Source of the DNA: Anaerolineales bacterium
GTDB taxonomy: Bacteria; Chloroflexota; Anaerolineae; Anaerolineales; Villigracilaceae
Assembly (NCBI GenBank): GCA_016934715.1
Contig: JAFGSI010000063.1
Location: forward strand, 1 to 55,773
Length of the DNA stretch: 55,773 nucleotides
Direction of reading: 5' to 3'
The position numbers and the translations under genes are program-made. The number at the start of each line of letters is the position of its first letter. Position 1 is the first letter of the stretch. Below the pieces are notes generated by a model, which did not search any database, had not been told where the DNA came from, and was given only the letters and a program-made list of their open reading frames with translations. Below, piece by piece: positions 50,698 to 55,773 of the stretch.

Positions 50698-53502
50698 TCA
50701 CGCGACCGGCTGCATGGCATCCCAGTTGAGCCCCCAGCGGGCAGCGGTGGTCAGCGGGATGGACAACTGGTAGGCGCCCTCCATCACCTGGCGCACGACC
50801 CGGGCCGACTCCTGCATTTCAGCCTGGGGGACCTCCAGAACCAACTCATCGTGCACCTGGAGCAGCATCCGGCCATGCAGCCCGGCGGCGGCAAAGGCCG
50901 GCGGGATCTGGATCATCGCGATTTTCATTATATCAGCAGCCGTGCCCTGGATGGGTGCATTGATCGCCTCGCGTTCCTCCCGGCTTCTGAGAGCCGGGTT
51001 GAGGCCGCTCTTCAGGTTGGGGAAGTAGCGCCGCCGGCCGAGCAGGGTCTCCACGTAACCGGTCTGCTTGACCTCCCGGCGGATGCCATCCAGGTACTGC
51101 TTGACACCCGGGAACTGGGTGAAATAGGCCTTGACGAACTCCTCCGACTCGGCCAGGGTCAGTTCGGTGGTGCGGGTCAGGCCGAAGGCCGACATGCCGT
51201 AGACCAGGCCGAAGTTGATCGCCTTGGCATGCCGGCGCTGGTCCCTGGTCACCGCATCAAGCGGGATCGCATAGATCGCCGCGGCGGTGGCAGCATGGAT
51301 GTCCTGGCCACGGCGGAAGGCCGCCAGCATGGCCTCGTCCCGGGCCATGTGGGCGACGATGCGCAGCTCGATCTGCGAGTAATCCAGCGAGAGCAATACG
51401 TTCCCCGGGGCAGCCACGAAGCCGCCCCGCACCCGGCGCCCCAGTTCGCTGCGGATCGGGATGTTCTGCAGGTTGGGGTTCGAGGATGACAGGCGTCCGG
51501 TCACCGCCCCGGTCTGGCTGAAAGAGGAATGGATCCGCCCGGTCCGGGGGTTGATCTGCAGAGGCAGGCTGTCCACGTAGGTCGACTTGAGCTTGGCCAT
51601 TTCGCGATATTCGAGCACCAGGTCGACCAGCGGGTGCTGGCCGCGCATTTCCTCCAGCACGCCGGCGGCCGTGGAGAAGTGACCCGAGGCGGTCTTCTTC
51701 CCCCGGTCGGGGGGGGCCAGGCGCAGGTTCACGAAAAGCACGTCGGACAGCTGCTGGGTCGAGTTGATGTTGAAGGTCTGGCCGGCCGCCTCATAGATCC
51801 GGGCTTCGATGGCCGTCAGGTCGGCGTTCAGTTCCTGGGCGAAGGCGGCGAAGAAATCCGAGTCGATGGCCACCCCGGCCATCTCCATCTCGGCCAGGAC
51901 CGGAACGAGCGGCATCTCGATCTCGGCCAGCACGGCTGGCAGGCCGGGGCTCTTTTCCAGGTCGGCCACCAGCCGCGGCCGCAGGCCCAGGACCGCCTCG
52001 GCGTCGGCCGCGGCGTAGGGAGCCGCCTCGGCGATGGCCACCTCGGCCATCGAGCGCTGGTTCTTGCCCTTGCCGATCAGGTCTTCGATGTGGGTCATCT
52101 CCAGCCCCAACCGGGCAGCGGCCAGGTTCTTCAGCCCCAGGTTGCGCGAGTTGGGGTCGATCAGCCACTCGGCGATCATCGTGTCGAAGGCCAGCGGCGC
52201 GACCCGCAGCCCGTGGCGGGCCAGCAGGATGAAGTCATACTTGAGGTTGTGCCCGACCTTGGGACGGCGCGGATCGCTCAGCGGGTCACGCAGGGCCGCC
52301 AGGACCTGTTCAGGGGGCAGCTGGTCCCCGGCGTGGTGCCCGACCGGGATATAGTACCCCTGCCCCTCCCGGACAGCCAGGGCGATCCCGACCAGTTCGG
52401 CGGCCATCTCGTCGGTCGAGGTGGTCTCGGTGTCGAAGGAGATGAATTCGGCCCGCTCCAGATCGGCGACCAGGGCGGACAACTTTGCGGGGCTGTCCAC
52501 CACGATGACCTCGATGCGCGCCTCGCCAGGCGAACCCGGGGCGGGGGCGCTCTTCTCGAGAGGCGCGCCATCGAAGAGGCTCAACTGCTGCTGGTTCCCG
52601 GAAGAGAGAGCCAGGTCGCTGCCGGTCAGCTTGCGCAGTTTGTCGACCAGCGAGCGGAACTCGAGCTCGACGAACACCGCCTCCACCCGGGCCGGATCGT
52701 AGGCATCGGTGCGGGCCTGCGCAAGGTCGAAGGCCACCTCCAGGTCGGTGCGGATCAGGGCCAGGTCGCGGCTCATGTAAGCCGATTCCCTGCCGCTCTC
52801 CAGTTTGCTGCGCCAGCGGGGTTCGATCTCCTCCAGGTGGGCGTAGACCGCATCCAGCGTGCCGTACTTGGTCAGCAGGGCTTCGGCGGTCTTCTCCCCG
52901 ACCCCCGGGACCCCCGGGATGTTGTCGGACTTGTCGCCGACGATGGCCTTGTAGTCGACCACCTGCTCGGGGCGGACGTGCAGCTTATCGAACACATCCT
53001 CGGCAGTGATGTAATTCTGGTTGTCGCCGGCCAGGTAGACGACCGTGCGCGCGTCGACCAGCTGCAGCAGGTCACGGTCGCCGGTGATGATCTTGACGCC
53101 CAGCCCCTGTCCGGCCGCCCAGCGGGCGGCCGAGCCGAGCACGTCGTCGGCTTCGAAGCCGTCCAGCTCCAGGCGCGGGATGTTGAAGGCGTCCACCAGC
53201 TGGCGGATGCGCTCGATCTGCGGGCGCAGGTCATCGGGCATCTTGGCCCGGGTGGCCTTGTAGGCAGGATAGATCTGGTCGCGGAAGGTCTTGCCGGTGT
53301 CGAAGGCCACAGCCAGATAATCGGGCTTTTCCTGCTCGAAGATCCTCAGCAGTTCGCGGGCGAAACCGTAGGTCCCGGCCGTCGGCTCGCCGCCGGAGGT
53401 CTGCCAGCGCGAGGCTGCGCCTCCAGACGAGTAGCCGGTCAGGGCGAAGTACATGCGGTACGCCAGGGCGTGTCCGTCAATGAGATAGAGGGTTGGTGGC
53501 AT
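50698..53502 (-). CDS. polA: DNA polymerase I
   Basis: 934 residues. N-terminal 5'-nuclease (1-290; YLIDGHALAYRMYFAL, GDKSDNIPGVPGVGEKTAEA), then a proofreading 3'-5' exonuclease with an intact DxE motif (SFDTETTS, near 355), then family A polymerase motifs: LLSLDYSQIELRIVAHMARD (A), RRHAKAINFGLVYGMSAFGL (B) and LLQVHDELVLEVPQAE (C). It fills gaps and removes RNA primers. TAAAAT ends six bases before the ATG with no ribosome site, suggesting a leaderless message. A hairpin (50683-50699) overlaps the stop. Confidence 0.97.
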   Translation of the reverse strand: MPPTLYLIDGHALAYRMYFALTGYSSGGAASRWQTSGGEPTAGTYGFARELLRIFEQEKPDYLAVAFDTGKTFRDQIYPAYKATRAKMPDDLRPQIERIRQLVDAFNIPRLELDGFEADDVLGSAARWAAGQGLGVKIITGDRDLLQLVDARTVVYLAGDNQNYITAEDVFDKLHVRPEQVVDYKAIVGDKSDNIPGVPGVGEKTAEALLTKYGTLDAVYAHLEEIEPRWRSKLESGRESAYMSRDLALIRTDLEVAFDLAQARTDAYDPARVEAVFVELEFRSLVDKLRKLTGSDLALSSGNQQQLSLFDGAPLEKSAPAPGSPGEARIEVIVVDSPAKLSALVADLERAEFISFDTETTSTDEMAAELVGIALAVREGQGYYIPVGHHAGDQLPPEQVLAALRDPLSDPRRPKVGHNLKYDFILLARHGLRVAPLAFDTMIAEWLIDPNSRNLGLKNLAAARLGLEMTHIEDLIGKGKNQRSMAEVAIAEAAPYAAADAEAVLGLRPRLVADLEKSPGLPAVLAEIEMPLVPVLAEMEMAGVAIDSDFFAAFAQELNADLTAIEARIYEAAGQTFNINSTQQLSDVLFVNLRLAPPDRGKKTASGHFSTAAGVLEEMRGQHPLVDLVLEYREMAKLKSTYVDSLPLQINPRTGRIHSSFSQTGAVTGRLSSSNPNLQNIPIRSELGRRVRGGFVAAPGNVLLSLDYSQIELRIVAHMARDEAMLAAFRRGQDIHAATAAAIYAIPLDAVTRDQRRHAKAINFGLVYGMSAFGLTRTTELTLAESEEFVKAYFTQFPGVKQYLDGIRREVKQTGYVETLLGRRRYFPNLKSGLNPALRSREEREAINAPIQGTAADIMKIAMIQIPPAFAAAGLHGRMLLQVHDELVLEVPQAEMQESARVVRQVMEGAYQLSIPLTTAARWGLNWDAMQPVA

Positions 53503-53676
53503 AGTCTGATTTTACCAAAAAGGACCCCCTGCCCTGGCAGCCTATACCTGCTTCTTGCAGAAAGAGCTGAACGGAAGTAGCTGCGAAGCAGGTGGGGGCA
53601 CCGATTTCGGTTCGGATATGTACGCCGTACGCTGCCAAATCCCTGCAGGGGAAGGCGGGGGCGGGAAAGCGCGGGA

Positions 53677-55245
53677 TTAGCGGGGTTGTTGGGATACGCC
53701 CTGCCGCTGGCGGGTCTGGGCGATGAATTCCTTGACGAGCTGGGCCGGAGGCGGGTTGGTGCCGCCCATGATCAGGTACCCCGGAGCCCAGAAGTCGCCG
53801 GAGGGATTCTCGCCCTTGAAGCGCGCGAATTCGCCGAAGATCTTCTCCGAGGTATGCTGGCGCAGGATGCGCATCAGGTACCCCGGCGAGGTGGCCGGCG
53901 GGACATTGACGATCCACTGCAGGTAGTCAGGCCGCACACTGATCTGCTCCAGCCGCCAGCCAAAGGCGACGCAGATCTGCGGCACCCATTCCCCCAGCCG
54001 GTCGGCCACATCGCCGACCAGGTGATGGTGGGTGAAGCGCGGGATCAGCAGGCAGGCATAGTTCAGGTTGTAGACCGAGGAGGTCGTCGGCTCGAGGACG
54101 ATCTTGCGGGCCACCTCGCTGGCCGAACGGGAGCTTCTCTCCTCCGTACCAGGCGCGGCGGCGGGTTCTTTCTTCTTCTGGGCCCTGGTTTTGCGGGTTA
54201 CCGCCAGCGGGTCGATATACTCGATCACAGTCTTGCGGGTTGGCGCCAGGTCCTCATCGGTCTCGACTCGCACGGCCGGCGAGGTCTCGCGGCTGAAGGT
54301 GGCCGCCTGGGGCATCGTTCCGGGCGTCCCGATCATCGGCGAGATCCCGACCACCGGCCTGGCACTCACATCCGGGTTCGGGGACGGGATATTGCTCAGG
54401 ATGTCGGTGAAACCGGCGATATGGACGTCCTCATCGAGTTCCGCATCCTCTTCATCGCCGCCTGCAGAGGGTTGCGGAGAAGCTGCCAGCGAACGGACCA
54501 GCCGTGTGGCCTGGGAACGAATGGTGTTGAAGGGGGTCTCGGCATCGAAGACCATCGCCAGCACCAGGTCCTCGGCCAACCGGGTGGCGTAGAGCATGTG
54601 CTCCGCCGAGGTGGCCTGCAGGCGGATGAAGCGCACCAGGTCGCTCTGCTCCTGGCGGTCCCAGTAGCGTTCGACGGCGCTGGCCACCTCGCGAGCGGCA
54701 TCCTGCGATAACTGGCCGGCGTAGGCCCACAGGTCGCAGGCCCGGGTGATCAGGGCCGCCTGGGCCGACGATTCGAGCGTCAGGCGGGTCAGGTGCTGGG
54801 CGGCCAGGTTGACGTCTGCCATCCAGGCCGTGTCGGCCGGGTCCAGCCCGAGCGCGTTCTCCTGTGACTCGCTCGCGACCTGCTGCTCGTCCTCAGGCAG
54901 CAGCCTGTCCATCATATCCAGCAGATCGGGCAGGTAGTAGGGCTTGGACAGGCGTCCGGCAGGATTCATCTCCTGCAGCAGGGACTGCCAGCCGCTCTCG
55001 GAGACCAGCACCAGCTTGATCCCGTCATTGGCCTGGCACAGCATTTCCCCGATCCGGACCGGATCGCCGTCCAGCTGGGCCACATCCAGGAAGGCCAGCG
55101 GGGACTGCATCTCGCGCACAAAGTCAACACCCGACTCGCTCTGGGCCACCACCCGGACTGCAAAGCGGTGGCCATCCTCCAGGCTCTGCCGGAGGAGCAT
55201 GCCAAACGGTGTATCGGTCGTCAATACCAGGATCGGGAGGGGCAT
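53677..55245 (-). CDS. Receiver domain fused to a dead IS200-type (Y1) transposase domain
   Basis: 522 residues. Residues 1-120 are a receiver-like domain with D11, phospho-site D54 (LAFLDVAQ), S82 and K101 (LSKPYYL). A helical middle (about 145-255) and a low-complexity acidic/Pro linker follow. Residues about 395-515 align with IS200/IS605 TnpA: FTHHHLVGDVADRLGEWVPQ, FGWRLEQISVRPDYLQWIVN and GDFWAPGYLIMGG. The HUH motif is replaced (YLQ, 441-443) and the catalytic Tyr is Phe507, so it cannot cut DNA. The ATG at 55245 is seven bases after a TACACT box with TTGCCT 17 bases further up, fitting a leaderless start. Confidence 0.8.
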   Translation of the reverse strand: MPLPILVLTTDTPFGMLLRQSLEDGHRFAVRVVAQSESGVDFVREMQSPLAFLDVAQLDGDPVRIGEMLCQANDGIKLVLVSESGWQSLLQEMNPAGRLSKPYYLPDLLDMMDRLLPEDEQQVASESQENALGLDPADTAWMADVNLAAQHLTRLTLESSAQAALITRACDLWAYAGQLSQDAAREVASAVERYWDRQEQSDLVRFIRLQATSAEHMLYATRLAEDLVLAMVFDAETPFNTIRSQATRLVRSLAASPQPSAGGDEEDAELDEDVHIAGFTDILSNIPSPNPDVSARPVVGISPMIGTPGTMPQAATFSRETSPAVRVETDEDLAPTRKTVIEYIDPLAVTRKTRAQKKKEPAAAPGTEERSSRSASEVARKIVLEPTTSSVYNLNYACLLIPRFTHHHLVGDVADRLGEWVPQICVAFGWRLEQISVRPDYLQWIVNVPPATSPGYLMRILRQHTSEKIFGEFARFKGENPSGDFWAPGYLIMGGTNPPPAQLVKEFIAQTRQRQGVSQQPR

Positions 55246-55773
55246 CTCCAAAAGTGTATCACGGCCTGCCCGGACAGGCAAGTGGGCTGACACTGGGTGT
55301 CAGGGGGTTATCAGGAGCTTCCAGGCCTGGCGGAGGCCTGGAGCAGGAAAAGCATGCTGAGCTGCCGGCCGACCTCACCCGGGCCCGGTTCTCCGCACCA
55401 CGAGTGCCGGGATCGTGCACCAAGTCGGCGAAAATAATCGTCCCGCTTTCGAACCAGAAAGTGGGACTTCTTTGGGACGGGAACCTGGAAACAAGGGCTG
55501 AAAAGGGGTTCCCGTCCCACTGCGCTTCTTTTCCGGACCCTTGCGCGTTTCCAAAAACTTGTCCAACGCAGCCCAAAGCGAGTCTTTGCGAAGACCATCC
55601 GCCACATCTGGCAAGAATGGTAGCCGTAATGAAAAAAAACCAGATAGGGCATCCCTGTGCGATCGACTTTTCGCACAACCCCATGCGGGATAGTGCAACA
55701 AGTCGGGGGATAAAAGTCAACTCAAAAAATTGAAGACGCCAACTCAGATTTAACCCGCCTTGGGAACAACACG
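55246..55773. other. Gene-poor end with inverted repeats
   Basis: No frame shows a family pattern. Two hairpins are present: TCCCGCTTTC / GAAAGTGGGA (55441-55466, one wobble) and TGGGACGGGAACC / GGTTCCCGTCCCA (55473-55485 and 55507-55519, perfect 13-bp arms). A minus-strand frame from about 55700 has some coding-like stretches but no recognisable motif. Confidence 0.5.

Noticed and set aside
55311-55701. Overlapping minus-strand frames near the right edge
   Set aside because: Two frames compete with no recognisable motif, and both cross the perfect inverted repeat; not enough to call a gene.

Overview
The window is high-GC, densely coded DNA. The gene set suggests a bacterium of the Chloroflexota, probably the class Anaerolineae. 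The hints are Thr/Pro-rich linkers on lipoproteins and membrane proteins, a GAF-GAF-GGDEF sensor with a 7TM N-terminus, PadR/HAAS gene sets, an F420-type oxidoreductase, DUF389 and DUF885 proteins, and several genes that look leaderless. The phylum call is inference from gene content; no rRNA is present. The only RNA gene found is tRNA-Leu(CAG).

Layout. 1-1.8 kb is a graveyard of transposon remnants (IS200/IS605 type, Tn5/IS4-like) around an intact toxin-antitoxin pair with its own promoter and operator. 1.9-12 kb holds a DUF885 metallopeptidase-like protein, a WYL regulator divergent from a GyrI-like protein, a PadR-HAAS-HAAS operon, an FKBP isomerase and a GH3 beta-glucosidase, ending in more transposase debris. 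12.1-22.4 kb, minus strand, holds a methyltransferase, an SLC13 permease and a tight operon: DUF389-SH3, CBS pair, ArsB/NhaD-type transporter, B12-dependent mutase-like protein, opine dehydrogenase-like protein and an asparagine synthetase-like enzyme with no glutaminase cysteine. 22.7-23.9 kb holds two overlapping extracytoplasmic redox lipoproteins. The second is interrupted by an in-frame UGA exactly where the first cysteine of a thioredoxin CxxC should be, followed by a SECIS-like hairpin, so it reads as a selenoprotein. 24-38 kb carries glnA, a GGDEF sensor, tRNA-Leu, a SulP-STAS-cNMP fusion, small oxidoreductase and methyltransferase genes, a GNAT-RHH operon with palindromic operators, an MFS exporter, and a sigma/anti-sigma pair. 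38-48 kb has cspA, an S9 peptidase, an acyltransferase, a KdpD/KdpE-like two-component pair, an unrecognised protein and a KimA-like permease. 48-55.2 kb, minus strand, has a long TPR protein, polA, and a protein joining a receiver domain to a catalytically dead IS200-type (Y1) transposase domain.

Most notable: (1) the thioredoxin-fold selenoprotein paired with a DsbD-N-like lipoprotein; (2) the mutase, opine dehydrogenase and Cys-less asparagine synthetase operon, which looks like a pathway for an unknown N-carboxyalkyl amino acid product; (3) the receiver plus domesticated Y1 transposase protein next to polA. The coordinates, motifs and hairpins were read by eye; no database search was possible.
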